64,000 nt of DNA from Tomocerus qinae (GCA_020055645.1 CM034548.1:9672001-9736000), one strand, 5' to 3'; counted from the stretch's first letter, positions 25,501 to 40,974 are shown. Numbers and translations: made by a program. The notes: a model not told the origin generated them from the letters alone.

Positions 25501-28500
25501 TTCCTTGTGGTAATTTAGGTCCCTAGTGACGACGCAGCTTAACCTATGAGTTAAAGTTGCGGAGGTAGAGTTTCATATAAGAGAGAGCTTCGAAATAATT
25601 TATGTATTATGTACTACTGTTACAGTTCTATTTATTTGATGAATTAATTTCTCAAAGTATGCCATGCCCTAATGCCATCAAATTGAAAAATACTAATATG
25701 TTTAGAAGGCTCATAAATTATGAAGTGTTCGATGTGAAATAGTTTTAATGTAACAGGACAAGTATATTAAGCTCTTAGAGTAGGCTGCTTCTTATTGAAG
25801 CAATCTGTCCTGAAAGTCTAGGTTTTGTGATTACTACTACACCTAAATAATAGCTTTGATTGATGTGGTTAGAAACTTCGGCTTTCACGTCTATCCCAAC
25901 TATTATTATTGTGTTATGTTGAGTGATCGTGGTGTGAAGCAAAATGGTGTAGCTACCTAAAGGGCTCGTTCGATTAATTTCATATTAGACAATGGTCTTT
26001 TGCCATGCGCTTTTGCTGTAACAACAAAAATGAGCAATTCTCTGGGAAATATTGTTGGATTTCAAGCATATTTTCTATGTTGTTGAGCACATCTGGTTTA
26101 TATCTACAATTAAACAACATGTCTGTTGAATTTACTTGTTTGTCTTCCACTCTCATCAAAATGACAGTACTTAAAATTTCATAATTAAAATTTACTTATA
26201 CTTGTTTTGGCAAGATTCCTTGAATAGACATTTACATCAGAAAGTAGGAAAAGGAGATACAATAACTTCTAATTTATCATACAAGAATCAGTGAGGAAAG
26301 GAAAGTTAGCAATTTTGAGATGAGAGAAAAGATGATCATTTGCGTCTTTCATCATCTTGAAACGAAGAAAGTGCCATTTTGAAAGAGTCGGGAAAGCATT
26401 AGTGCTTTTACTACGTAGAAAAAGATGAGTAGCTAATATAAACGTACAATTTCTCGTGGATTTACGATGTGTGTACTGCATAACAAAGCCGACAAAGATA
26501 GCTGACACACATTAAGCGAAATGAACTTAAATTAGGAGAAACAAATTTTAGCGTTGTTTTAATAGGCTTTCCACTTGCTTCAGGAGAACAGTAACATGCT
26601 ACTTATTGTTGTACAGATGAGTTTTTATTTTGTCATTAAAGCTCGCTCATATAAACTTTGTTTTTCCACAAAAAATAATGGCGTCCATAAAGTAGCAAGT
26701 AAAAGGGCACTTTACTACATTTATTATCATGATATCTATCTTTCATTTGCAACGTGATGGAATGGAATTGGGTTCTGCCCACAGAAACGATGTTTACAGT
26801 TGCCAGTTGAATTGATCCTCTTTTGTATTGGATTGTAAGCTTTATGCATAGTCCAAGTACTTTGGGAAACAAACCCAGCAGAATGTAAGAAAAGAGGAGC
26901 TATTAAAAACTCTCGGGATTGTACAAGAATTATTGTCACTCTGAGATTTTATTTTACGACTGTGCAAATAATACAGCTTAATGACAAGTTTACACGAAGC
27001 ATGATTCCTCCATTTACTCCCTTATCAAAGGCCAACTTTGGATTGCCATCCTCAGCTTCCGTTTTTATGAGTGAAAATTACAATGAAAAGCAACACTCTG
27101 CAGCAAAAGACTATCTCTTCGTTTTTAGTGCTCCCGCATGCAATTCTTGACTTCACAGTTTCTTCTGTTTTCATTATGCTCCAGTTTTATATTTTCCTAG
27201 GATTGTATGCAAAACAACTCTAGCTGTCGGATTGACTTGTGCAGATTGTTCAACCATTGAAATCAAATGCAATAAAAACATCGTAATCGTTGAAAACAAA
27301 TTCCTTACAAGTCAGAACAGAGTCATATGAATATTCTGCTCTGCTTTTCCTATAGACCCAATGTACAGAAACTCATTACAGAAAACTCGATTCGTTTTGT
27401 TTGTCCGACTACATTGCAATATTGCATGCTATTCTCAGACCAATCATGATGATACTGGGTTAAGTAAACAATGCTTTACACATTCATTCCACTGATATGC
27501 ATGAAAACGTCCATCTACCTACTCTCTATGCTAGGCGTTAATAATATTATTATGTTCCGGCATGAATCTGAATCGACGCTCAACATACAGGGTCAATTCA
27601 TTTTTTTTAAACATAGCTTCCTTTCTCCCTCCTGATTACTCCATATGAAAAGTTCACATGGGAAAACAACAGGAATTTTGGGAAAACTTTGTGTACGGAA
27701 AAGGAAAATGTTATTTTATGAGAATAGTATCCCACCCCGTAGGCATTGAGTTAATACAGAATGCTATAGTCCATAATATACGAAGTAGTAATTGAAATTC
27801 GCCAGGTATTTCATATAGGGAGTAACTTATCCATGTGTTCCAATAACACTTTGCTTTTTTGATGTGTAATCCTATATGCTTTTAACTTTGTACTAAAAAC
27901 GCTATTCCTTTCAACTCAACATGTAACCATTGCACTGAAAAGTACATACAGTCAAATTCACATTTACTACGCTATGACAGGCACAAATTGAAATTAAGCT
28001 TTCAATTTTACCTCTTTTACTAATAATCTCCTTTAAGCAAATGTTCCACTGATTTCCCTGACACGAGTATTGATATGTCAAACCATTTTATTATATAAAG
28101 TAGAACACATGAATATGAAATTGTATTCTGTCAGCTGGGAGATGATTTAACTTACTTCAATCATTAGTAATTCCTAGAATCACTCTCCTGCTACAAACTA
28201 CTGCTCTGAATATGTAATTCTCTCCTTTTTACTTACTCAATCTACTCACGATAACAAAATTCACAACGATACTGAACGCTTTCAAAGCCATATGTAAATA
28301 AAACTTTAATTGTCAATTTTCAAAATGATGTGTCTTTGTTACTTCAACCTTTTGTTCATTATTCACAGAAATATGAAATTACCATTATGTAAATCCATCC
28401 TTTAGAACATTGACTTCATTTTTGTTGAAAGGCTTTTTTGCATTATTAACATCTTATACCTAAAACTCTTGTTTATGAAAACAGTTGCACTTAAAAATTA

Positions 28501-31500
28501 TGAATTTTAACTAAAGAAATAATTAATGCCTTTAATTTTCTTCTAACTACAATTTGTATCTGAATAGAGAGAATGATTAATGTAAGATTTGTCCATATAA
28601 GCTGATTGGTAGCCCAAATTATCATACAAAATAATAACAGGAGCAATTAGAATGAAGAAATGTGATGTACATTTATAAATAATAAGGCAATAAATTAGTC
28701 AACTTAAAAAATCAAAAAGTGCCCGTCGCTATAGAAGATATATAAAAAGTCATAATATTAGTTTCTTCTATATGAGTATTAGATATTTGATATAAAGTGT
28801 TAATAGAATTGTTTTAGAAGGTTAGTATACTTACTAACTCCTAATGATATCACCCTTCTGCATAACCGCATAAATTTAATATAGTTAGAACATCTCAATA
28901 TAAAAACATACAATAAGTAAAATTAAAAGATATTTTACTATTCGACTGTCAAATTCCACGTTAATGCAAATTTTCAACGAAATTAACTTTCTCTTTTTGC
29001 AATAAAAGGCATATGGAGCATTTGGCAAGGCTTTCACTCAAAGCTAGGACACAGAAATTAATAAATGTCTCTTGGCGGAAAAGAGAAAGGCTGTCTTTTG
29101 TAGAAAGTAGTGGATTGTTTGTAAGGTGATAATTTTGGGTGAAAGCTACCTGTCACTTAAAATGGTCTGAGCTAGAGCCCTAATTACTCCTATGGAAGGA
29201 TATTAAGAAATGAAATATTAATAAGTAATGAATTTACAGAACAAGAAGACAAGGATTGCTTTGTAGTGTAGTAAATATGTTTCAAGTGCATGTTGAATGA
29301 CAATGACAAGAAAAGAATTGATTAATATTTAAATAATATGTCTGTGTATCTCTTGCATAGGTACTCCATAAGCATAAAGCAGAATATGGCATGGTGGTAA
29401 ATAAAGAGCCGCTGGATTTGGAACATTGGATAGAAGCGGATGCTCTTGCTACTACTTAACATACCTAGCAGCTACTACGCCTACTTGCACGAGTACTTGC
29501 ATCTACTTGGAAGGAAAAGTCTGACTTAACTGTCAACGTCAGCAACTTGAACGAATTCTACGTCTAAACTTGCGTCTACAAATTAACTAAGTTATAACTT
29601 TCATTAAGGATACTACTATAACGCTTTTCATTCCGCCATAAAATATCTATGTATTTATTTATGATAGAATTAAGATGTAGCTATAGAATTGTAAACTGTA
29701 CTAATACTCATGACATGACTATATTATTATAATAGTGTGTGCTATAATAGTGACTTTAGCTTGGTATAAGATCCTTTCTCTCCTGCGTTACGTGTGTTTA
29801 TATTTAAGAAACTTTGCATTCTGTGTGTCATATGCACTTGTTCAGATCTCCTCGTCTTGCGAAAAGAATTAGTTGGCACTAACTAATAGAGCATATCATA
29901 TTATTCCATCGGAGTTCCTATCCTAAGAATCCATCTGTTTTCTGGAAGGACATAATATAGAAGACAGGGAATAATAATACGATGTGAAGGAGGAAGAAAC
30001 TTGAGGACTCGTTCCTGAAAAACTTTCTGTCGTATATTTCTATAACCGACGACGACGTCTCACCCGTCTGATAACCAATAGGTAGGAAGTGCAATGCAAA
30101 TACATGCAAATACAATGACGCCCTACTACTACTCGTACTACAGACTTCTATTAATACATACATACCTAAGCAACGACATCGTACCTTGACGAAATAGAAG
30201 CTGCTCACTCGATCATCATAAAGGTGACTTTATAGTTGGCGTGAGATGAAGTCTCGACTGTCGTCGTGCGTGGAGTTCACTTGACATTTGACTACGTGCA
30301 GTAGTTGAGAGACACAGCACTGATTGGGAAACTGTTTCTAGAGTAGAACTCTGATCTGTGTAGCTTAATTCAAAACGGAGTGAGTAAGGAGTGAGCGTCA
30401 GTGAAAGTGAACACTAGTCAAATCAAATACTCATTTGGGAAACTACCTAAATCTGTCCCCATGTAAATGTAAAACAAACATTATCTCGTCCCATCTACAC
30501 CTAAACATATACTTATATAATGCTCTATTTGCATAACTACTAATATAACCTCTTCAGTGCATAACTGTATTTTATTATGTAACTTACCAATTTACTGTTA
30601 ATACTTCACACCCCCTAGCTATTAAATAATGCCATGTCTGCATGTTCTTTCTCCATGGCGACTATAACCATCAAAGTCACCAAAAGCTACACTATATTAC
30701 ATCCTACAACCAAAATCAAAATAAATCAAATTCTACAGTTTCACTCCCAACTATGTTAATATTCAAACTATTCCCCTATATATTGTGAAACACTACTGTC
30801 GTCATTTACATAGACTTGTGTGGAAAGTTCTTCAACGCTCCTTCACCGTACTTTAAAATTCCAACTCTGACGATGTACTTTCATCCACACTGTAAAATGT
30901 AACATAAAACTCTCAAGGGTAGCAAAACGATGCATCTTCAGAATGTTTTTTGTATACTTAACACTTTAGACATGTATACCAAGCATATCGAAGATTGCTT
31001 TCTTTATTGCTCTTTATTATGTGCTCCAAGAATTAAAATTGTAGTACAGACAAAACATTCCGTAGACGACGACATACAAGCTTATTTTCGCTGTAGTCAG
31101 TGTCCCTGCATAAAACAAGATTTTGCAATTTTATTTTTATGATTTGACTGTAGATGTATTATGTCTCTTTCCACATAAATTGTAATATTGAATATTAAAG
31201 TCACAGATGGGAAGAGATTCGCTACTCAAAAGACGAAAAGACTAAATGACGCAATAAACCTAAGAATTTCTTCTAGTGCTACAATTTTTAGCTGTCCTAA
31301 AAATTTCATTTACATTCCCGGATCACATGAATTACCTTTCAAATACCCGAATCGAATCAAGTACATTTAAGTATGGAGAAAGTACTTATAGAACAAGGAT
31401 GGGAGTGACAGTAATGTGTAGCTGACATGAAACAAATGATTTTATGAATATCATCAATGTTAATGTACTCTAGTGCTATATATAAAAAGGACGAGCGTGT

Positions 31501-34500
31501 TAGACTAGTTCTGCTTATTGGATAGACAATTCTTCAGAAAAAAGCACACAATGATGATAATAATATTGCACAGACACCAATTCAGTCTCAAGTTGTAGTC
31601 GATGCAGACATCAGTGAGCTGTGATGAGGAAATTGTATTATTGTCAATTATGTGATACGGAAACAGAAAAGTAACTATATGTGAAGCACTAACCGTACTT
31701 ATGAAGTTACATTTACTATAAATAGTACTCAATATATTCATATATACCAGTGCAGTGTGTCGTGACTCAACTATACTACTACAAAACCTTTTGTGAGACA
31801 AAACCAGTGTACCTAATCATAAGTATAGAAAGCACACATGTTAAAAGGTGAACGAAGCAAATTAAACCATCTTATTCCACTGGCAGGGAAAACCGTTTCT
31901 TGCAACAAATGAATGAATACCATTGAAATGGATGTACGACTGCTATAAATAATTATTCCTTCTAATTTCACACTGTCACTTTTCACCTATCAGTTGTAAA
32001 TTTATTTATTCATCCTACATTAGATGCGTGCAAGCAAATTATACCCAAAGCTTCGTTTTAGAATTAATTCAAATAGCACCAAATGATGTACAAACACAAG
32101 TTAATTTAGATTTGCCTATGCATAGAAAACCCGTTTATTACTTTCACATCTCTCACAGTATTTTACAGTTCATTATGAAATAATCTCGAGGTCATAGTGC
32201 ACTACATCCAATTCAATTTCTTTGATTATGAATGTTTTGTTTCATCATATCCTATAATTTTCTACCGATTGTTACCTACTACAAAGTTACACCGTGTGTT
32301 TGATTTATACAAACATCACAAATTCTCTAAATCAGCTTCTAGTATATTCAACATCTGTTTGATCTTTTGTGTGGCTGACATGCTGAATTTCATCTAATTG
32401 CACATTTGTATTTGCATACATAAAACGGCCAAATAATATATTCAGATTTCTATAAAGGAATAATATTATGTATAATAGCTACTCTACCAGTTACTCTACA
32501 ACACTAAACTAAACACAGCGTGATTTTGAGATACATACAGGAAAACCGTTACACAAAGCGTCTCATTCCGAGTCTTGGAAATTGTAGCCGCTTGGGGCAA
32601 ACTACGATTTTACCACTAGCTTATTATTACTTTACTGCATCATTTGCTGAATATGAGCAGAGGTCAGGGGACCCACATTGCAAATTGCAGGCCATTATGA
32701 ATAACAAATTCAAATCTTTTTCTACAGTTGCTTCTTTTACACGACAATTTTATTTCACTTGAGTTTACTATCATATAACATGAAATGTCTTTCATGGTGA
32801 AATGCAATTCTATTTTCAACATGATTATTACAATCTTATTTTATCTATACCTTATATTCATGGCCGTATTACATCTCACATTCCAACAAACCATGTATAA
32901 TAGTTTAAACCCCAATTTTATCCTAGCAATCTGTCTGCACTGGACATTTGGGTTGAGGAAACTATTCACATTCAGAAGGAGCAACTTCTCCAGTTGTCCT
33001 TCCCTTAGTGCACATCAAAACTGAGTAATACAATTCAGAGTGCATGGACAAAGTATTAATATTTGTCCCAGTCACATGTAAATAGCTGGCGTCGTTATAA
33101 TTTGGAAACATAAAACCAAATACATTCCATTGGAGGTTGCTATTACAATGATATTATTATCTGTATACCCAATTAAATCTACAAAAAACAACAGGATTTT
33201 AAATTGAACTTTCTTGATTAGAAAAGGTTCAACCTCTTAAGATAATTGGAAATAGCAATACTATAAATATGCTATCTCTTCAATTTCGTCCTCGTACCAT
33301 TCTAAATTACTAAATACTATAGATAGGATTTGTTGGAGTATACTTATAGTACCTTAGAAGTATATTGTTGCTATCAGTAAGATAAATTACAAGGACATTC
33401 ATCCAGCTTGGGCAATTTTTCTTACAAGAAAAATATAAAGCCTCAGGAGGAGACATGTTTTGAATTGATAATTGTAGACAATTATTTATTTATTTAGTAT
33501 GATTGTCATGACTTTATTTATGTTTGTAATGCATTACCGTATTTAAAGTTAAGTCGCTTAATACAACATAATTATCTGTATAACTGTAACAATATATATC
33601 TATAAGTATTTAGAATTTTGATGTATAATTCTATAGATGTGTATTTTTTTCTATTTGATGACATTCAGACCATGCTATGTTTAACGAAACTGTAATTCAT
33701 GCACTGAGATTTTTGAAACAACTAGAGAAAGGTATTTGAAAATGTAATGACGGTCTCTATAAGTTTTAAATTAATCTTGTCATTGTTATGTCCATCGGAT
33801 AGATATACAACGTAATTGTAATTTTGCTAGAAATAAGATAGTTTATATTTAATTAACCGCTCCATGGAAATGACTAATCATTGATGTTTCATTATTTTGA
33901 TTGCACTATACGGGAAATCTGTTGTCCTCTGTGATTTTGGTAAAATTGTAGCCAACTTTTGCAGCAAAAAATAAGCATTGTACCATTATTGGATCATAAT
34001 TCTGTTGTTTTTAATGCACTATGATATTTGTATGTATTGTTTAAGCATCCATATGTGAATTGCTTACGTTAATATATAATATATTTAATATGAAGTAATC
34101 TGAATTAAAAAAAACTTGTATGCACAACAGAGTCGTATAAATAAGAAAAACTTTTTGTTGTTTAACTGCACACTGTATTAATTATATTCTCCGTGTTACA
34201 TTATAAAGCCAAATATAGCAACTATGTATATTAAATATATTGATGAGTAATTATAACCATTCTTCAATATTATGCAGTATTAATTAACGCAATAAGGTGT
34301 TAAGAATTTGATATTGTGGTTGTTCTATTTCATTTTAAATGTAGTTGTGTGTGACTAGAGACGCTTAATTGCCCTACCCGAATAAAACCTGCTCTAGTGA
34401 TATGATGTTGTTAACAATGTAGAGAGTTACCATTGTAAATTGTAAATGTGTGCATTGTGGAAACCTAATGTCCCTAAATATAAGAAAATAAAAGAATTAA

Positions 34501-36480
34501 TTACTATAATGTATTTATAAGTGAATGCTAAGGAAAGTAGTAGTGAATACTAACTGAAATTGTAAAAAATCTGACTGAAGCGGAACTTCACTAAATATTT
34601 CTAGGTTAATTATTTCGATGTCTTTGTCTCCACGATTATTGAACCTCAATAGTCCATCAATGTAATAGAAGATTTTAAATAGTGATTGTCCTTGAAAGAG
34701 GTAGTAAATATTAATGCAGATATATCTGTCTGTGGTAGATTTTGATTTAGCTTATTCAGTAGCAACATTCCTGACAAGTGATTAACTAAATAGTAATTAC
34801 GAATAAAAGTATTCTGATTGATGTGATGCTTACTGTTACGTAGAATAGGTACTAAAATTGGTGTAAACTTACTTAAATAGTAACTTATATGGAAACATCA
34901 CCACTATAAAATCTGTGCGATAATCTTGTAATTAGAAAATGTACCATAACAGTGGAAACTATGATGTTATTATTAAATAATAAATACCAATTGTAGATAC
35001 AGTAATCTACTAAATGACTTCAAATTTTTTCTTTTTGCAAGAAGCATGCATAACTTGTCGCAGTCTAAATCGTTTCTCACGTGTCACTACAGACAATCAT
35101 AATTCTACCAAGGAAGATAATAATGTTACCATATTCTAATATTATTTTTAAAATTTAATTTAATATTTTCCGACTGACATCAGCATAAAATATCTTGGGA
35201 AAAGCAATTAAGTATCTTCTGACATTGCAAGTGTTTTATCATTTATCGCTACATACTGTGCATGGAGAATTCTCGTAATTAAATTTGAAATATTCAGATA
35301 GGTTATGGTTTAAGGCCTAACAGGATGCATTGAAATAGAGTGAAATGTTACCTCAAAAATTCACAACCCGCTTGCCATTACAATGTCACCTTCAAATCTT
35401 CAAAACATTTCAGAAACATTTATTTAGCGTATAGATTGAAATATTTATTTGGATTCTCGGGCAAAACATTTATTTGAGCTATAAGGAAATATTTAAAGAA
35501 TTTCCCGACCGAAATACAATAATATCGTTTTTCCAGGACCATGGTTCTATCTAAATGTCATGCATCTAAGTATGCATATATATCTCATATCACCCTCGAT
35601 AAATTGTTGAAGACCTTTGGAATTTTTATACATCATCGTTCTGACTTACGTCTCATGCATAATGCTTACCGGTGTGTACAGTGTGTAGTATGAAGTTGTG
35701 TGGGTTGTCTAGTGTAGGTATCATCGAGACGATACAGGATACAGGGCGTCTAAAATGTTTTAAAATAGTCTCAAATGTTGCTAGCATAAAACAGCATTTT
35801 CCACTCACGCTGGAAACATTTGACGACTTTATTTTGTTCTCACCGCATTGAAGAACATCATAATGTCATGAATGCTTCGTACTATACATTGTGCGAATGC
35901 TTTTTAATGGGTTGTGGTGTAGTTAGTGAGTTAGTGTAGTTGCTCAGAAAAATTTATGCTGCCGACAAGGAGACAAGAATAATTCATTTGCATTTTATAC
36001 GTACTACTGAGTACTGTGGGATGGTGCATAGGTAAGTATATTATGTACCATATATTAATTAGTTGGGTACGTATCTTTCTTGAGATAAGGATCAGACTAT
36101 GCAATAAGGATTTATTAATTGCTATACAGCTTGACTGCATGTCGTAGAGAATAATGCACAAGAAGAGCAGAAAAGAGACACTGCATGATAACAAGTGCCA
36201 TTCCATTGCATACTAGAATGCATCAGTTTGCGGATAATAGTTCTATTCTGCCGTGTTCTATCTTTTTAGGTATTAGTGTTGTTCATGTGGATGGATGGAA
36301 TCCAAGTCAAGGTTAAGTTTCCGATGCAGTAGGAGAGACCTGGCGGCATTTGGTTTGAAACTCTTCTGTATTAATCATATGACTTATAGATCGGACTTGA
36401 ACGCTAGTCTGCAAAACGCACGCCTGTCTTTTATATTACAAGGACGATTTTGTTTTACACAGAAGACAAGATTCCGGTAA
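16501..36480. other. 20-kb gene-poor interval
   Basis: AT-rich DNA between the receptor and TIA-1/Rox8. Open frames are short (no more than about 100 codons) on both strands, with low-complexity or random-looking translations and no recognised domain. I saw no RNA gene. Small local repeats occur: a CTATAGGTAGT phrase twice near 19825 and 19895, a TGTTTTTTAAAATT phrase twice near 21680 and 21750, and a 50-bp diverged duplication at about 35414-35510. Part of the right end is probably promoter or 5' UTR of TIA-1/Rox8, but no start site can be fixed. Confidence 0.55.
35414..35510. repeat. Diverged 50-bp tandem duplication
   Basis: AAACATTTATTT occurs at about 35414 and again at about 35464. Each copy is followed by a -TATA- spacer, an AAATATTTA block and a C/G triplet end (CTCGGG, then CCCGACC). 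Two copies only; non-coding. Confidence 0.4.
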
Positions 36481-36524
36481 AAGTGCCTTACCACCAAATT
36501 GGCGGCTTTGACATCGGCTTTGAC

Positions 36525-36542
36525 ATGGACGGTGACGGATCT
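36525..36542 (+). CDS. TIA1 (Rox8): TIA-1/Rox8 RNA-binding protein, first coding exon
   Basis: Six codons (MDGDGS) end at a GTAAGT donor in phase 0, and the next exon also opens in phase 0. The ATG context is good (G at -3, G at +4). The joined N-terminus MDGDGSAIAIGDETQPRTLY resembles the short acidic leader before RRM1 in TIA-1 and Drosophila Rox8. Sequence immediately upstream is probably 5' UTR. A TTTACACAG acceptor-like string near 36460 might begin this exon, but that is uncertain. A start further upstream or in another exon cannot be excluded. Confidence 0.65.
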
Positions 36543-36674
36543 GTAAGTATGACATTTTGTCAAGGGCTCATGTCTCCAACTTGTCATTAAATATTTTTCC
36601 AATTTTCTATATTCAATTTTAATTGTCGATACGAAATAACTTTGTTGACATTAACATTTCAATTTTGTCAATAG
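36543..36674 (+). other. TIA1 (Rox8): TIA-1/Rox8 intron 1 (132 bp)
   Basis: Runs from a GTAAGT donor to a TTTTGTCAATAG acceptor, phase 0. It is short and AT-rich, with nothing else visible. Confidence 0.65.
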
Positions 36675-36809
36675 GCGATAGCAATCGGGGATGAAACTCA
36701 ACCTCGCACATTGTATGTTGGGAATTTGGATACGCAAATGACTGAGGAATTTCTATTAGTACTCTTCTCACAAATAGGTCCAGTTAAGGGTTGCAAAATC
36801 ATTCACGAG
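36675..36809 (+). CDS. TIA1 (Rox8): TIA-1/Rox8 RNA-binding protein, coding exon 2 (RRM1, first half)
   Basis: Forty-five codons, residues 7-51, opening and closing in phase 0 with a GTAAGA donor. It encodes RTLYVGNLDTQMTEEFLLVL followed by FSQIGPVKGCKIIHE: the first beta strand with RNP2 (LYVGNL, residues 19-24), helix 1 and strand 2 of RRM1. The wording GNL, LFSQIGPVK-CKII is diagnostic of the TIA-1/TIAR/Rox8 family. Known family role: nuclear and cytoplasmic RNA-binding proteins that bind U-rich RNA, promote U1 snRNP use at weak 5' splice sites, repress translation and form stress granules. This exon alone is not a full RRM; it continues at 61903. Confidence 0.9.
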
Positions 36810-39800
36810 GTAAGATTATTTTTTATTTGCTTCAATATTTACTGCTTTAAAATTTATCCATCTATCAACTTTTCAATCGTCTCAGTTTCGTAAAAACAAT
36901 CCTGATTTTTTTCCTTAAGGTGTTCCAACTTCATTCCACTTGCAAAAAATTCCTCAACTCTTCCTCTACTTACAGTGACATTCTAAATGTCAATATATTT
37001 GTCTTAATACCATTTTTAGGCCCCGCGCGGTGCACGTCTCGTATGATCACTTTACTAACGTATAAGAAAATCTTTCACGATTTTTAGCTCAAAAACATAA
37101 TACTACGTAAGCTAAAAGTACGGTTTTTTGATATAATAAAATCTTGGTGTTTTAGTATGCGCCTAAAAATCGAATTCAAAAAGCTACATTTACCTTAAAC
37201 AAATATTTCGTTCCAAAACAGATTTTTCCCTTAAGTGAAGCATTGATTACAACCTTAGACATAAATATCGGAGCTGATTTTAGTGTATAGATGAAAACAG
37301 TACCTCAACCTATAATTTCGGTTTTACGTACTGTGATGTCATGACATGTCATGACAATGCAATGTAATTTATTGCCACTTCTTGCAGAAGTGAAAAACGA
37401 TGTTGTTCTTGATTTAAATGACAAGAAGGAAGTTTACAGAAAAAATTGACACTATTCTGCAAATTTTAGCTCATTGGCAGTTATTTGGGATAAAATTATA
37501 ATTCCCTGTTCAGTAGCTGTTTATTAATTTCTTCCCTTGTGTAGATTTCGATTCATTGAAAACAAATGGGCAGTATATTTCTGCCTATAAATATTATTAT
37601 TATAACAGTAACAGTGCTTTGTTAAACGAAGGGCGATCTTGGGCTATTTATATTACACAGTCACATTCCAAGAATTAGTGAACTTGATGAACAATAAGTT
37701 ACTGTCAATTAAATGTTACAATGAAAATTGATGACTGAGAGCAGTCAAGAGTCAAATACATGGTAGATGTACATGATACATGTGCTTATGCAAATATTTA
37801 CTACATGGATGAGAGATAGGGAAAACAAATGTAATGAAATAAATTATCATTTGTTGAGACCCATCAATCAAATTCGATAGCACCTCAACAACTTTAAATG
37901 AAATTTGTATTAATTTTAGTAGGATAAATAAGATGTCTTGGCAATAAGCAAAATCAGCAGAAAAGTATAATTGCAGTAATGTGAAATTGAGATTTAATGT
38001 TTAATTTAAATTAGCGTAAGTATAATGTATTAATTTGAATTTTGAGTAAAAGTTGTATGCATGCAAATTTCCCCAAATTATTTAACTTTTCGGAAAAGAT
38101 TTCAATTTAAAGTAATTTACATACAAACGCCAAGTGCCTAGGTTTATTTCGTGTTCAATCACCTGTGCTAGTCTTAACGCAATCACCATTCTCGTTTATT
38201 CCATAGTTTGGTTGGTTAATATGATTTTAGCGAGTAAACTGTTTACAAATCTACATGACATGAGAATGCAAGAGAGTGCTTCCTATTAGTAGATTTGGGT
38301 GGAGTTCGTAGAATAGTAAATGGATGATGTACTATTTAGCCAGAGGTCTATAAAACGAACATTTTGTGACTTGTTAGTGAGACGTTGCCCGCGAATGCAG
38401 CAGTATATTATTTTGCTTCGGCCCGCTATTCAGCAATGTCAATGGTACACTTTCTAATGATAGTAATTGGTTCCATTGAATTCTATCTCATTTAGTTCCG
38501 CTCACCTCATGCTGTAGGAACGTATGCGTCAGTACGAAATAAAATATCAGCTCGTGATTCAAGTGCACGTAACGTCAGGCAGTAATAGAGTTAATGTTAA
38601 TGTAAACTTTCAAGTGTCATGTTCATGTTTACTTTCCTCAGCCTTATTATGTTCCGCACTTCATGAACGTATTGAGCGGTTTATTTACTATTAGGTACGT
38701 GATTGCCAAGATATGAGATATTCATTCTTGAGCATCCACGATTAAGTGCCCAGTCATAGGATGAAGAATCTGTCATGGAAAAATACACATTTATTTTGTG
38801 TACGTTTCAATGTAATTTTTACCCTGCTTCAATTTTTCTTCAAATAATATATTTTGGTATAAAAGAGTTACAGAGAATTGCGCTTGTTATCTACGAGACG
38901 TGTACTTTATATATAAATAAAAGGGTTAATATTTTCGTGTGTAACAAATGAGTTAATTACTCATTCTGTGGCTATGTAACATAATGGTAAATAAATTCAG
39001 CGTTTTGAACGACGCAATAAATATAAGGTAGAGATGCAAGTGGAATTTTGGCATAGTATAAGTATAGCTGCCTTCGTTTTGACACTTGATTTAATTACTG
39101 GCTTACTTAGCAAGCAAGCAAACTATGTAGAGAGAAGGCGAGGAAGATATTTGCTCTTATTAAAACTGGGTGCTGCTAGGCCTAGGCCGCTATCACTCAT
39201 ATCTTTTTGCTAATTATGTTTTATGAGATAACAATACGATTCAAAGTCAGGCTTTTAATATAGGTGCACGCGTAAGTGAGCATACAAATACATCCTTAAG
39301 GGAAGACTAAGCAGGAGGAGGTTAGCTGTGTGTAGGAGTTGAAAAAGCTAGGTGTAGTGTGAAGTGTAACATACGTGTCTGTAGACATGCCTCAAAAAAT
39401 CTTACCTAGTTATTCCCTATCAGTGCAATAAATCTGCAGATTCTTGGCTCTTCGTCGTAAGTAATGGTGCATTGTGGGCCTTATTATAGTAGATCATTTC
39501 AATAACCGTTTCGAGTCTTAATCAACCTACATATAAGCGATTGTAAATTACCTTTTACATAGCGTGATGAAAGTTGTGGAAAGATTCTGCCGTGTGCTCT
39601 ATCTGTGCCTTCTGTTTTTCCTTGCTTCAGATTACAGAGGAATCCTTGTAATTTGCAATTTCAATCGCAATAAATGACTCCGAATGGATAAGTACATAAA
39701 TAAGTAATAGTAAAATGTGCAAGTAGGGTAAAAACTGTGGAATGCGTAATGATCATAATATTGTAAGTAGAATGACTATATACATAGAGCTAAGCCCTAG

Positions 39801-40974
39801 CTAAAGGTGCATGCATTTGAATGAGATCTCCAAACTCACGTATCCGATGCTCGAAAGTGAATTATTAAACTTGAGAGTTGTGACAGATTACGGCCAGATT
39901 AAATCTGTTAAACGGCAGGATCTATGAAAACAGTTACTTTACTGTCGTGTTAGAAATAAGATTTACATAGTAACTTTTACGTCCGTCTCCTTTATCCTTG
40001 TGTGAGACGCTATAACATTCTCTAATATTATTAGGTTAAGTGCTTCCTTAAACATTAGACGGTTTACGACATGAAGTGTAAACGTCCATTCATTCACTCA
40101 CATACCATACCTATATAATAATATGTAGGTGCATGCCAAGCTTTATATTATTATTTCTCCTAAGACTCAAATGTTGACAATTGACATTTGTATTGTAATA
40201 TTTTTTACGTAGCCCTGGTTTCTAACGCGAGAGTAGTAGATTCATTATAATTATCTCTCGGCTACGCTCAGGATTAGAGATGAAAGGAACTTTTATACAT
40301 AAGTCCTTTTACTACCACTCAGCACATGGCAATAGCACTTACTTCCTAAAATATAGAACAATGGTGTATCTGTCTCAGGTGCAATGCAGAGAATGGAGTG
40401 GAACGCTAACTCTGAATTTACTCACATTTTCTTTTTCTTTGCCAATGGTGACAAGACTCCATTTTTTCCCTCTTTTTCTCTACACACTCCGTTCATGTTT
40501 TAATGAATAAATTTTATTAAGTATGTTAGAGAAGACATGTAATCCTAACACACACTAGGCCCATACTCCAAAGATTTTCATCTAGAGATTAACGAAATTA
40601 CTTTGCCAAATATCTCCTAAAGAACCCTGTAATTTCTAATTGTCATTCGAATATTTCTGAGAAAAAAGAAACTTGTTTTACGCATACTTTATAAAGAAAT
40701 CCATGTAGTTATTATTGGTAGTATTATATCTATGCTTTGCAGTAATTCACCATGAAATTGTGAACTTATAAACTTAGTAATATTTATATTGTACGGTTTA
40801 GTACACATGCTAAGCAATTAAAATAATAAATAGCAAAAGGTGAAAAAATCTTGGTTGCACTTTTCGTCTCAGTTGTAGTATAATGATCGAGATAGAAGAA
40901 ACAATGAGATTATTCACTCTATGGCATTTGTAGACGAAACAAAGTAAATTGTTGGGGATTACGGTCACGGCTTG

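Noticed and set aside
30230-30420. Slightly GC-richer tract with a GTCAGTGAAAG initiator-like string, considered as a TIA-1/Rox8 promoter or 5' exon
   Set aside because: It lies 6 kb from the first coding exon and has no clear donor or TATA. The evidence is too weak to list.
37015-37050. CCCCGCGCGGTGCACG string suggesting a transposon end
   Set aside because: No inverted partner or target duplication was found in the intron.
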